Source: Thiobacillus sp. (lineage in GTDB: Bacteria > Pseudomonadota > Gammaproteobacteria > Burkholderiales > Thiobacillaceae). From it: a DNA stretch of 11,127 nt. Of the stretch, positions 5,087-11,127 are shown piece after piece (position 1 is the first letter of the stretch; each line of letters opens with the position of its first letter). The DNA is taken from contig JAIWOL010000101.1 of NCBI GenBank assembly GCA_020216925.1, positions 1-11,127 of the forward strand, in the 5' to 3' direction. A model generated the notes under the pieces. That model worked only from the letters and a program-made list of their open reading frames with translations. It was not told the origin of the DNA and did not search any database. The position numbers were made by a program, and so were the translations under genes.

Positions 5087-5479
5087 ATGATCGGCAACTA
5101 CAATTACGGTACGGGGCGTCGCAAGGAATCGGTCGCGCGCGTGTTCATCAAGGCCGGCAGCGGCAAGATCGTTGTCAACGACAAGCCGGTGGACGAATAT
5201 TTTTCCCGCGAAACGGGCCGCATGGTAGTGCGTCAGCCGCTGGTGCTGACCGACAGCCTCAACAAGTTCGACATCATGGTGAACGTGGCTGGCGGGGGTG
5301 AAACCGGCCAGGCAGGCGCGATCCGCCACGGGATCACGCGCGCGCTGATTGATTTTTCGGCGGAAATGAAGCCGGTTCTGAAAGCGGCCGGCCTGGTTAC
5401 CCGCGATGCGCGCGAAGTGGAACGGAAAAAAGTGGGCTTCCACAAGGCGCGTCGCCGCAAGCAGTTTTCCAAGCGCTGA
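5087..5479 (+). CDS. rpsI: 30S ribosomal protein S9
   Basis: This encodes 130 residues, the standard length. It starts [20 protein letters not shown], has [21 protein letters not shown] and the glycine-rich [22 protein letters not shown], and ends with the basic RRRKQFSKR tail; in ribosome structures the last Lys-Arg of uS9 reach the P-site tRNA. An AAGG sequence (5075-5078) precedes the ATG by 8 bp, overlapping the rplM stop. It is cotranscribed with rplM and followed 18 bp later by a strong terminator. No anomalies. Confidence 0.98.
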   Translation: MIGNYNYGTGRRKESVARVFIKAGSGKIVVNDKPVDEYFSRETGRMVVRQPLVLTDSLNKFDIMVNVAGGGETGQAGAIRHGITRALIDFSAEMKPVLKAAGLVTRDAREVERKKVGFHKARRRKQFSKR

Positions 5480-5496
5480 CTGTTGCGCGGAGCACG

Positions 5497-5528
5497 AAAA
5501 AGCCGCCTTGTTTCAGGGCGGCTTTTTT
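5497..5528 (+). terminator. Rho-independent terminator of rplM-rpsI
   Basis: Stem AGCCGCC (5501-5507) / GGCGGCT (5517-5523), with AAAA before and TTTTT after, so pairing extends outward. It lies 17 bp after the rpsI stop. The A-run would also allow function on the minus strand, though no minus gene ends here. Confidence 0.93.
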
Positions 5529-5551
5529 ACGTCGCTGTCACGCGCATGGCA

Positions 5552-5557
5552 TAGAAT
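5552..5557 (+). promoter_or_regulatory. Possible -10 box of argC
   Basis: TAGAAT at 5552-5557 lies 33 bp before the argC ATG, after the rpsI terminator, and equals the -10 box of rplM and of the rRNA operon. The best -35 candidate (TTTACG, 5526-5531) needs a long 20-bp spacer, so only the -10 is suggested. No ArgR operator is evident. Confidence 0.35.
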
Positions 5558-5584
5558 TCACGCTTCTCTGTGAAGGGCCTCATC

Positions 5585-6613
5585 ATGATCAAAGTGGGTA
5601 TCGTCGGCGGCACGGGCTACACCGGGGTTGAGTTGTTGCGCCTCCTTGCGCGCCATCCGCACGTGGAATTGCAGGCGATCACGTCACGCAAGGAAGCCGG
5701 GATGCCGGTGGCCGAGATGTTTCCCAATCTGCGTGGCCGGGTTTCGCTGGCGTTTTCCACGCCCGAGGAGGCGGGGCTCGGGCAATGCGACGTGGTGTTT
5801 TTCGCTACGCCTAACGGCGTGGCCATGCAGCAGACGCGTGCGCTGCTGGATGCGGGCGTCAAGGTGATCGATCTGGCTGCAGATTTCCGCATCAAGGATG
5901 TAAAGGTGTGGGAGCAGTGGTACAAGATGGAGCATGCCTGCCCCGACCTGATCGAAGAAGCTGTTTATGGTCTGCCCGAAATCAACCGCGACCGGATCAA
6001 GGGCGCACGCCTCATTGCCAATCCGGGTTGCTATCCGACGGCGGTGCAGCTGGGCTTTCTGCCCTTGCTGGAATCTGGTGTGGCTGACGCGGGCTTTCTT
6101 GTTGCAGATGCCAAGTCCGGGGTGTCGGGGGCCGGCCGCAAACCGGAAACCCATATCCTGTTTGCCGAAGCCGCAGACAACTTCAAGGCGTATGCGGTAG
6201 GCGGGCACCGTCACTGGCCGGAGATCAAGCAGGGACTGGATGCTTTTGCCGGCAAGCCGGTAGGATTCACGTTTGTGCCGCATCTCACGCCTCTGATTCG
6301 CGGCATTCACGCCACGCTCTATGCGCGGATCGACAAGGCGGTGGACTTGCAGGCCTTGTTCGAGCAGCGCTACGCAGGCGAGACGTTTGTGGATGTCTTG
6401 CCGGCCGGGTCGCATCCCGAGACACGTTCGGTGCGGGGGGCAAACACCTGCCGTATCGCGGTGCATCGCCCGCAGGGGGGAGATACTGTGGTGGTCTTGT
6501 CTGTGATCGACAATCTGGTGAAAGGGGCGGCAGGCCAGGCGGTTCAGAACATGAATATCCTGTTTGGGCTGCCGGAAGATGTCGCGCTCGCCGACGTCGG
6601 GATGCTGCCATAG
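5585..6613 (+). CDS. argC: N-acetyl-gamma-glutamyl-phosphate reductase
   Basis: This encodes 342 residues from the ATG at 5585, which has AGGG 7 bp upstream; a GTG at 5570 would add five residues but lacks that support. The enzyme catalyses the third step of arginine synthesis, NADPH-dependent reduction of N-acetylglutamyl phosphate to the semialdehyde, in the cytosol. Visible: N-terminal nucleotide-binding motif [10 protein letters not shown] (about 5-14), [16 protein letters not shown], the catalytic Cys149 in ANPGCYPTA, the [10 protein letters not shown] loop, the active-site His in GGHRHWPEI (about 206-214) and [12 protein letters not shown]. Length is that of the ArgC type 1 family (about 340-350). 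It stands alone, with a terminator before it, a weak hairpin right after the stop and the erpA promoter following, so it is likely its own transcription unit, as usual in betaproteobacteria, where arg genes are scattered. Confidence 0.97.
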   Translation: MIKVGIVGGTGYTGVELLRLLARHPHVELQAITSRKEAGMPVAEMFPNLRGRVSLAFSTPEEAGLGQCDVVFFATPNGVAMQQTRALLDAGVKVIDLAADFRIKDVKVWEQWYKMEHACPDLIEEAVYGLPEINRDRIKGARLIANPGCYPTAVQLGFLPLLESGVADAGFLVADAKSGVSGAGRKPETHILFAEAADNFKAYAVGGHRHWPEIKQGLDAFAGKPVGFTFVPHLTPLIRGIHATLYARIDKAVDLQALFEQRYAGETFVDVLPAGSHPETRSVRGANTCRIAVHRPQGGDTVVVLSVIDNLVKGAAGQAVQNMNILFGLPEDVALADVGMLP

Positions 6614-6615
6614 GG

Positions 6616-6636
6616 CCGGAACCCTGCTTCCGGTTT
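6616..6636 (+). terminator. Weak hairpin after argC
   Basis: CCGGAA (6616-6621) pairs with TTCCGG (6628-6633) immediately after the argC stop, followed by only three T residues. It may end or stabilise the argC message; the poor T-run makes intrinsic termination doubtful. Confidence 0.4.
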
Positions 6637-6647
6637 GGGGTCTTTGC

Positions 6648-6675
6648 TTGACGCCTGTCGGGTGAAGCGGATAAT
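6648..6675 (+). promoter_or_regulatory. Promoter of erpA
   Basis: TTGACG (6648-6653) and GATAAT (6670-6675) are separated by 16 bp, each five of six to the sigma70 consensus. The start of transcription would be near 6682, giving a leader of about 20 nt. No IscR-like site is recognised. Confidence 0.75.
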
Positions 6676-6702
6676 TGGCCTAAATTTTCAAGGAGTAACA
6701 CT

Positions 6703-7068
6703 ATGAATGCAGTTACCGAAACGGCAGTTGCCCAGATGGACAGCCCGCTGATCTTTACCGATAGCGCGGCAGCCAAGGTGAAGAGCCTGATCGACGAGGA
6801 AGGCAACCCCGACCTCAAGTTGCGCGTCTTTGTTTCCGGCGGCGGCTGCTCGGGTTTCCAGTACGGCTTCACTTTCGATGAATCGCAAAACGACGATGAC
6901 ACCGTGATGGTGAAAAACGGCGTGACGCTGCTGGTGGACTCGATGAGCTTCCAGTACCTTGTCGGTGCGGAAATCGACTACAGCGAAGGTCTCGAAGGTG
7001 CGCAGTTCGTGATCAAAAACCCCAACGCCACCACGACCTGTGGCTGTGGATCGTCCTTCTCGGCCTGA
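6703..7068 (+). CDS. erpA: Iron-sulfur cluster insertion protein ErpA
   Basis: This encodes 121 residues. It is an A-type carrier that receives Fe-S clusters from the assembly scaffold and passes them to target proteins. The three cluster-binding cysteines are present: C49 in [13 protein letters not shown], and C113 and C115 in TTCGCGSSF at the C-terminus. The central region [37 protein letters not shown] is the ErpA version of the family pattern and favours ErpA over IscA or SufA, as does the absence of isc or suf genes nearby. Length is typical of betaproteobacterial ErpA. AAGGAG lies 7 bp before the ATG. It is a single-gene unit with its own promoter and a strong terminator shared with the convergent anmK. 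Confidence 0.95.
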   Translation: MNAVTETAVAQMDSPLIFTDSAAAKVKSLIDEEGNPDLKLRVFVSGGGCSGFQYGFTFDESQNDDDTVMVKNGVTLLVDSMSFQYLVGAEIDYSEGLEGAQFVIKNPNATTTCGCGSSFSA

Positions 7069-7087
7069 TCGGTTCCTGCCTTTCAGC

Positions 7088-7113
7088 AAAAAAGCGGCTG
7101 CGGCCGCTTTTTC
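7088..7113. terminator. Bidirectional terminator between erpA and anmK
   Basis: Stem AAAGCGGC (7091-7098) / GCCGCTTT (7103-7110) with a TGCG loop, A-run on the left and T-run on the right. It reads as a terminator on either strand and sits between the stops of the convergent genes erpA (7068) and anmK (7141). Confidence 0.92.
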
Positions 7114-7140
7114 ATTTGGGCGCGCCGTGCGCTCTCTGCC

Positions 7141-8259
7141 TCAGGCGGGGTATATCGCACCCAGAACACGCGGGCCCGCCGCCCCCGTCACGGCGGGCAG
7201 GTTTCCCGGCTGGCCGTGTAGCGTCTGGCGGGCAAGCCAGGCAAACGCCATGGCCTCGACCCAATCGGGATCAATGCCGAGTGATGACGTGGTGGCAAGC
7301 TCGTGTCCCGCCAGTAAGGCCCCGAGTCTTGAACGCAGGAGGGTGTTGTGCGCGCCGCCGCCGCAGAGGTAGACGGCCTGGGCCCCCGGGCATTCTGTGC
7401 GGATTGCGTGTGCAAGGCTGGCAGCGGTGAACTCCAGCAGCGTTGCCTGGACGTCCGCCGGCTGGGGCGGGACTGGCAGACGGGCAATCTGGCTGTCGAG
7501 CCAGTTCAGGTTGAATTGCTCGCGACCGGCGCTCTTGGGCGGGGGCAGTGCCAGGTAGGGGTGGGCCATGAGCTGTTTGAACAGCTCTGCGTGTACCTTT
7601 CCGCTTGCAGCCCAACTGCCGTCCCTGTCATAACGGGCATTGCGGTATCGCTGAACCCACGCGTCCATCAGCATGTTGCCGGGGCCGGTGTCCCAGCCGC
7701 GGACGGCCGCGCCGGGGGGCAGATCGGTGATGTTTGCAATACCCCCAAGATTCGCGATTACGCGATGCTGCATGGGGTGCGCCAGCGCCTGGGCATGAAA
7801 ACCGGGCACCAGCGGCGCGCCCTGTCCGCCTGCTGCAATGTCGCGGCTGCGGAAATCCGCCACCACGGTTATTCCTGAAAGTTCGGCCAGCCGGGCTGCA
7901 TTTCCGATTTGCAGGGTATATCCGCTGTCCGGCCTATGGCGCAGGGTCTGGCCATGGCAGCCGATGGCGCGTACGGGAACCTCCGCGAAGTTGGCGATCA
8001 ATGCGCTCACAGCGCGGGCATAGCAGGCGGCGAGGTCGTTTCCTGCTTTCGCGGCAAGGTGAATTTCGTCAGGCTGGGGGTGGTGCAGTGCGAGGAGACG
8101 CTTGCGCAGGCTGTCCTCAAAAGGCAGGTAATGGCTGTTCAGTAATCTGGGAGGCGCCTGTCGATGGAATTCGACCAGCGCGGCATCCACGCCATCCAGG
8201 CTGGTTCCCGACATGAGACCGACGAAGCGCTCGGTCTCATGCAGTTTGCCGGCGCTCAA
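7141..8259 (-). CDS. anmK: Anhydro-N-acetylmuramic acid kinase
   Basis: This encodes 372 residues. AnmK opens and phosphorylates 1,6-anhydro-MurNAc to MurNAc-6-phosphate with ATP, a step in cytosolic peptidoglycan recycling. Motifs in order: phosphate-binding GLMSGTSLDGVD (14-25), GCHGQTLRH (100-108), VVADFRSRDIAAGGQGAPL (132-150), NLGGIANIT (170-178), GWDTGPGNMLMDAW (188-201) with the likely catalytic Asp190, PKSAGREQFN (241-250) and YLCGGGAHN (297-305). E. coli AnmK is about 369 residues, so this is full length. No ATG fits: the first in-frame ATG is Met16, inside the phosphate motif. I take TTG at 8259-8257, which overlaps the upstream stop as TTGA and implies translational coupling. GTG or TTG starts further up would run into the peptidase gene. 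The partner gene also acts on peptidoglycan. Confidence 0.95.
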   Translation of the reverse strand: MSAGKLHETERFVGLMSGTSLDGVDAALVEFHRQAPPRLLNSHYLPFEDSLRKRLLALHHPQPDEIHLAAKAGNDLAACYARAVSALIANFAEVPVRAIGCHGQTLRHRPDSGYTLQIGNAARLAELSGITVVADFRSRDIAAGGQGAPLVPGFHAQALAHPMQHRVIANLGGIANITDLPPGAAVRGWDTGPGNMLMDAWVQRYRNARYDRDGSWAASGKVHAELFKQLMAHPYLALPPPKSAGREQFNLNWLDSQIARLPVPPQPADVQATLLEFTAASLAHAIRTECPGAQAVYLCGGGAHNTLLRSRLGALLAGHELATTSSLGIDPDWVEAMAFAWLARQTLHGQPGNLPAVTGAAGPRVLGAIYPA

Positions 8260-9572
8260 TCGAGTGCTGCGAGGTTGGTCCCGCGCAACAGCGTGAGTTT
8301 GTCGCTCCAGCCTGCGGTTTGCTGCTGGAAAAGCGCGCGCTGGGCCACAGGCAGGGGAGGGGAGCCTGGCAGTTTGATGGTCATCGGGTTGTGCGGGAGG
8401 CCCGCGATGCGGACTTCGTAATGCAGATGCGGGCCGGTGGAGGCCCCCGTGGAACCGACAAAAGCGATTACCTGACCCTGGGAAACCGCGCGGCCAGGCC
8501 GAATACCCGAGGCGAATGCGCTCAGGTGTGCGTAATAGGTTTCATAACCATTGTGGTGGCGCAGGATGACCAGATTGCCGTACCCCCCCTTGCTGCCGGC
8601 AAATTTGACCACGGCATCACCAGTGGCCTTGACGCGAGTGCCGGTGGGAGCCCCGAAGTCCACCCCGGTGTGGGCGCGGTGGAAGCCGTAAACCGGGTGT
8701 TTGCGCGAATTGCTGAAACTGGAAGTGACGCGGGAGAATTCGAGCGGGGAGCGCAGGAACCCCTTTTTGAGCGATTCTCCTTCGGGGGTGTAATAGGCTT
8801 CGCTGCCGAAGGGGTCGCGATAAAGCACCGCCCGGTAAGACTTGCCGGCATTGACGAATTCTGCGGCAAGCAATTTGCCCGCACCCACAGGTTCACCGTT
8901 GCGATAGTTGACAGTGTAAATCACCGAAAAGGTGTCGCCACGGCGCAGATCTTCGCGGAAATCGATCTGGGTCGAAAAGGTTTCCGCCAGCTGGTCGGCG
9001 ATGCGGTCGGGAATCCCCGCGCTATCCGTTGCGCCGTACAGGGACGTCAGAATGCGACCGGAACGCATCAAGACGCGCGTTTCCAGGGCTTCTTCCTGCT
9101 CCTGGACGATGAAAGTCTCGCCCGACCGCCGAATCAACAGATCGGGCGCGTCAGTGCGCTCAAACTGGATGGCGTGCAGGGTGCCGTCAGATGCGCTCTC
9201 TGCCCGGATGCGTTTGCCTGCCCGAATGCCGGTCGCCAGAGAACGGACCGAGTCGGTGGCCAGCAGGCGCTGGATGTCCAGATCGTCGATTTTGAGGCGG
9301 GTCAGGACGCTGCCCAGAGTGTCGCCACGCTGGATGACGCTCTCGCGCGCATAGGTACCGGAGTCTGCCGCTTCAGCCAAGGCCGGAAGCGCTGCGGCCT
9401 CGAAAATGGTTTCCGGGGCAATGTCCAGCGTGTTGGTTTCGGGCGACAGGCCAAATGCGGCAACCACGCCGAACAACGGCAGGGTGGACAGCGCCACCAG
9501 GGTGCGGAGGCTCAGACGGCGCTCCGTTCCGGTGAGGTGATCGGTTAAGATTCTCAGTTTGGTAAGCGGCAT
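8256..9572 (-). CDS. M23 family metallopeptidase, MepM-like peptidoglycan endopeptidase
   Basis: This encodes 438 residues. It has an N-terminal membrane anchor (about 24-41) after a basic cytosolic stretch, a LysM/OapA-like segment (about 74-125, ESVIQRGDTLGSVLTRLKI), a middle Csd3_N2-like domain (about 160-280) and a C-terminal LytM/M23 domain (about 295-395). Zinc and catalytic residues are complete: H301 and D305 in HTGVDFGAPTGTRV, H349 in YYAHLS, and H382 and H384 in GPHLHYEVR. The layout and length match E. coli MepM (YebA, 440 residues), which cuts D-Ala-mDAP cross-links in the periplasm so the wall can expand. The ATG at 9572 has AAGGGA about 9 bp upstream. The stop overlaps the anmK start, so the two form an operon read away from tyrS. 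I leave the symbol blank because several paralogues exist in such genomes. Confidence 0.92.
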   Translation of the reverse strand: MPLTKLRILTDHLTGTERRLSLRTLVALSTLPLFGVVAAFGLSPETNTLDIAPETIFEAAALPALAEAADSGTYARESVIQRGDTLGSVLTRLKIDDLDIQRLLATDSVRSLATGIRAGKRIRAESASDGTLHAIQFERTDAPDLLIRRSGETFIVQEQEEALETRVLMRSGRILTSLYGATDSAGIPDRIADQLAETFSTQIDFREDLRRGDTFSVIYTVNYRNGEPVGAGKLLAAEFVNAGKSYRAVLYRDPFGSEAYYTPEGESLKKGFLRSPLEFSRVTSSFSNSRKHPVYGFHRAHTGVDFGAPTGTRVKATGDAVVKFAGSKGGYGNLVILRHHNGYETYYAHLSAFASGIRPGRAVSQGQVIAFVGSTGASTGPHLHYEVRIAGLPHNPMTIKLPGSPPLPVAQRALFQQQTAGWSDKLTLLRGTNLAALD

Positions 9573-9736
9573 TGACCGTTTCCCTTTCCGTAATCGAGCC
9601 CGGAGTCTATCACATCATCATTTCCGGGCCTGTCTTGCCGGGTGCCAGCGACCCGGCGGTGTCGGCAGGAGGTTCTAATGCCTTCATTACGGTAGCTGGG
9701 GCCAAAACTTGATGAAGTGACACGAGGACTGAATCG
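9573..9736. other. Divergent intergenic region between M23 gene and tyrS
   Basis: This 164-bp region must hold promoters for both directions, but I find no convincing -35/-10 pair on either strand. It has two perfect 7-bp inverted repeats: GCCCGGA (9598-9604) / TCCGGGC (9623-9629) and GCCGGGT (9637-9643) / ACCCGGC (9651-9657). The second would form a stable hairpin in the tyrS leader if transcription starts upstream. Neither has a T-run. Confidence 0.55.
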
Positions 9737-10927
9737 ATGCTGGATGCCTTGCGCGAAATCAAACGTGGAGCGGACGAACTGCTGGTCGAGTCCGAATTGC
9801 TCGACAGGCTGGGGACAGGCCGCCCGTTGCGGATCAAGGCGGGGTTCGACCCCACCGCGCCGGACTTGCACCTGGGCCATACCGTGTTGCTGAACAAATT
9901 GCGGACGTTTCAGCAACTTGGCCATCAGGTCATCTTCCTGATAGGGGATTTTACCGGCATGATCGGTGACCCCACCGGCAAAAACGCGACGCGTCCTCCG
10001 CTTACGCGCGATGCGGTTGCCGACAACGCCAAAACCTACCAAGAGCAGGTCTTCAAAATCCTCGACCCGGATTTGACCGAGGTGCGTTTCAACTCGGAGT
10101 GGATGGAAGGCATGGGCGCCGTCGGCATGATCCGCCTTGCGGCTTCGCACACCGTTGCCCGCATGCTGGAACGCGATGATTTTCACAAGCGTTATCACAG
10201 TCAGCAACCAATCGCGATCCATGAGTTTCTCTATCCCCTGATACAGGGGTACGACTCGGTGGCGCTGAAGGCGGATGTCGAGCTAGGCGGGACTGACCAG
10301 AAGTTCAACCTGTTGATGGGGCGCGAACTTCAGAAACAACATGGGCAGCCTGCGCAGTGTGTTCTCACCATGCCGTTGCTCGAAGGGCTCGATGGGGTAA
10401 ATAAAATGTCGAAGTCCCTGGGTAATTACATCGGGATCGACGAGCCGCCCCAGGAGATTTTCGGGAAATTGATGTCGGTTTCGGACGAATTGATGTGGCG
10501 CTATATCCAGCTGCTCTCGTTTGAACCCTTGCAGACCATAGAAAGCTGGAGACAGCAGGTTGCGCAGGGCGCCAACCCACGCAATATCAAGGTTGCCTTC
10601 GCGCAGGAAATCGTGGCGCGGTTTCACGGGCAGGCGGCGGCGCGTCAGGCGCTGGCCGATTTCGAGGCGCGCTTCCAGCGTGGCGCGCTGCCCGAAGACA
10701 TGCCGGAGTTTCAGCTGCCGGCGACGGGGGGGGCATTGGCCGTGCCGCAGTTGCTGAAATTGGCGGGGCTGGTGGCAAGTACGTCTGATGCCATCCGGCA
10801 AATAGCCGGCGGAGGGGTCAAGCTGGATGGCGAGCGCGTGACGGACAAGGGGGTGTGCGTGCCCCTGGGCGCAACAGTCGTGGCGCAAGTGGGCAAGCGT
10901 AAATTTGCGCGTGTCACGATTATTTAA
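9737..10927 (+). CDS. tyrS: Tyrosyl-tRNA synthetase
   Basis: This encodes 396 residues. The enzyme charges tRNA-Tyr with tyrosine in the cytosol. Class I signatures: HLGHT (45-49, the HIGH motif) after [13 protein letters not shown], and KMSKS (223-227) in [11 protein letters not shown]. Tyrosine-binding and dimer segments such as [14 protein letters not shown] (69-82), [26 protein letters not shown] (166-191) follow the TyrRS pattern. The C-terminal S4-like RNA-binding domain spans about 335-396 ([19 protein letters not shown], then [10 protein letters not shown]). Length and the HLGHT variant fit the TyrZ-like bacterial subgroup of about 400 residues rather than the 424-residue E. coli TyrS type. 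GAGGA (9724-9728) is 8 bp before the ATG. No GC-rich terminator follows: the rRNA promoter starts 19 bp after the stop, so read-through into the rRNA operon is possible. Confidence 0.97.
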   Translation: MLDALREIKRGADELLVESELLDRLGTGRPLRIKAGFDPTAPDLHLGHTVLLNKLRTFQQLGHQVIFLIGDFTGMIGDPTGKNATRPPLTRDAVADNAKTYQEQVFKILDPDLTEVRFNSEWMEGMGAVGMIRLAASHTVARMLERDDFHKRYHSQQPIAIHEFLYPLIQGYDSVALKADVELGGTDQKFNLLMGRELQKQHGQPAQCVLTMPLLEGLDGVNKMSKSLGNYIGIDEPPQEIFGKLMSVSDELMWRYIQLLSFEPLQTIESWRQQVAQGANPRNIKVAFAQEIVARFHGQAAARQALADFEARFQRGALPEDMPEFQLPATGGALAVPQLLKLAGLVASTSDAIRQIAGGGVKLDGERVTDKGVCVPLGATVVAQVGKRKFARVTII

Positions 10928-10974
10928 AAATAATTCCGAGAAAGTGTTGACGGATTTTTCTCGCTCTGTAGAAT
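10920..10974 (+). promoter_or_regulatory. rRNA operon promoter with A/T-rich upstream element
   Basis: TTGACG (10947-10952) and TAGAAT (10969-10974) with a 16-bp spacer, then a GC-rich discriminator (GCGCAC) as expected for stringent, growth-rate control. Upstream bases 10920-10936 are nearly all A/T, like an UP element bound by the RNA polymerase alpha C-terminal domain; they overlap the tyrS stop codon. The short spacer is typical of rRNA P1 promoters. Confidence 0.85.
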
Positions 10975-10980
10975 GCGCAC

Positions 10981-11127
10981 CTTCTCGAAACGCAGCGTGA
11001 ACCGCGACAAAAGCGGAACGCAAAGCTAATCGATTGATCTTTAACAATTAACAGCCGATAGGTGTGGGTGTTTTTGCGGTGGCTATTCTGGTTTAGGCTG
11101 GGGTAGCGCTAGCATAGATGCTCATGC
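10981..11127 (+). other. 16S rRNA leader (5' external spacer) with boxA and boxC-like sites
   Basis: TGATCTTTAACAA (11035-11047) matches the boxA antitermination element (TGCTCTTTAACAA in E. coli) except at the third base, and GGTGTGGG (11061-11068) matches boxC. These sites load the NusB-S10 antitermination complex and lie before the 16S gene, which starts beyond the window: its typical first bases (AGAGTTTGATC) are not seen. The remaining sequence to the edge is leader that should pair with the region after 16S for RNase III cutting. Confidence 0.85.

Noticed and set aside
8319..9548. 409-codon plus-strand open frame opposite the M23 gene
   Set aside because: The minus-strand frame has a complete LytM active site; the plus reading has no recognisable motif and no ribosome binding site.
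9630..9736. T-box riboswitch in front of tyrS
   Set aside because: No T-box consensus, specifier loop or terminator/antiterminator pair is visible, and T-boxes are rare in this group of bacteria.

Overview
The window looks like chromosomal DNA of a betaproteobacterium, judged by GC-rich coding sequence, two classical 16-strand-type porins, the order rplM-rpsI-argC-erpA-anmK-M23 peptidase-tyrS-rRNA operon, and sigma70-type promoters of the TTGAC(G/T)...TAGAAT kind. I cannot name the genus from sequence alone.

Layout. 1-1783: two tandem, same-strand porin genes (the first cut by the window edge), each closed by a closely similar hairpin-plus-T-run terminator. 1780-3328: an accessory patch. It holds a 48-codon remnant of an osmC gene (minus strand), three near-perfect tandem 52-54 bp repeats, a REP-associated tyrosine transposase gene (RAYT, HUH/Y1 family) starting 6 bp after the last repeat, then a second repeat array carrying the same 17-base core in inverted orientation, an 81-bp duplication that copies the last 25 bp of the transposase gene, and a C/T-rich low-complexity run. 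3329-4515 (minus): a two-gene unit, an ElyC/YdcF-like DUF218 membrane protein and an intact OsmC peroxiredoxin, overlapping by ATGA.

4568-7110: conserved housekeeping genes on the plus strand: rplM-rpsI (ribosomal proteins L13 and S9) with a clear promoter and a hairpin over the L13 ribosome binding site; argC (arginine biosynthesis); erpA (iron-sulfur cluster carrier) with its own promoter. A bidirectional terminator separates erpA from the convergent minus-strand pair M23 peptidase-anmK (7141-9572), which overlap by TTGA and both act on cell-wall material: one cuts peptidoglycan cross-links, the other recycles anhydro-MurNAc. 9737-10927: tyrS on plus. From 10921 to the end: an rRNA operon promoter with an A/T-rich upstream element and the boxA/boxC-like leader; the 16S gene itself lies beyond the window.

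The part most worth a second look is 1780-3180: a single-copy transposase bracketed by 3 + 3 inverted copies of one 17-base core, inserted beside or into an osmC paralogue, with signs of local sequence amplification on both flanks. Everything else is orderly core genome.
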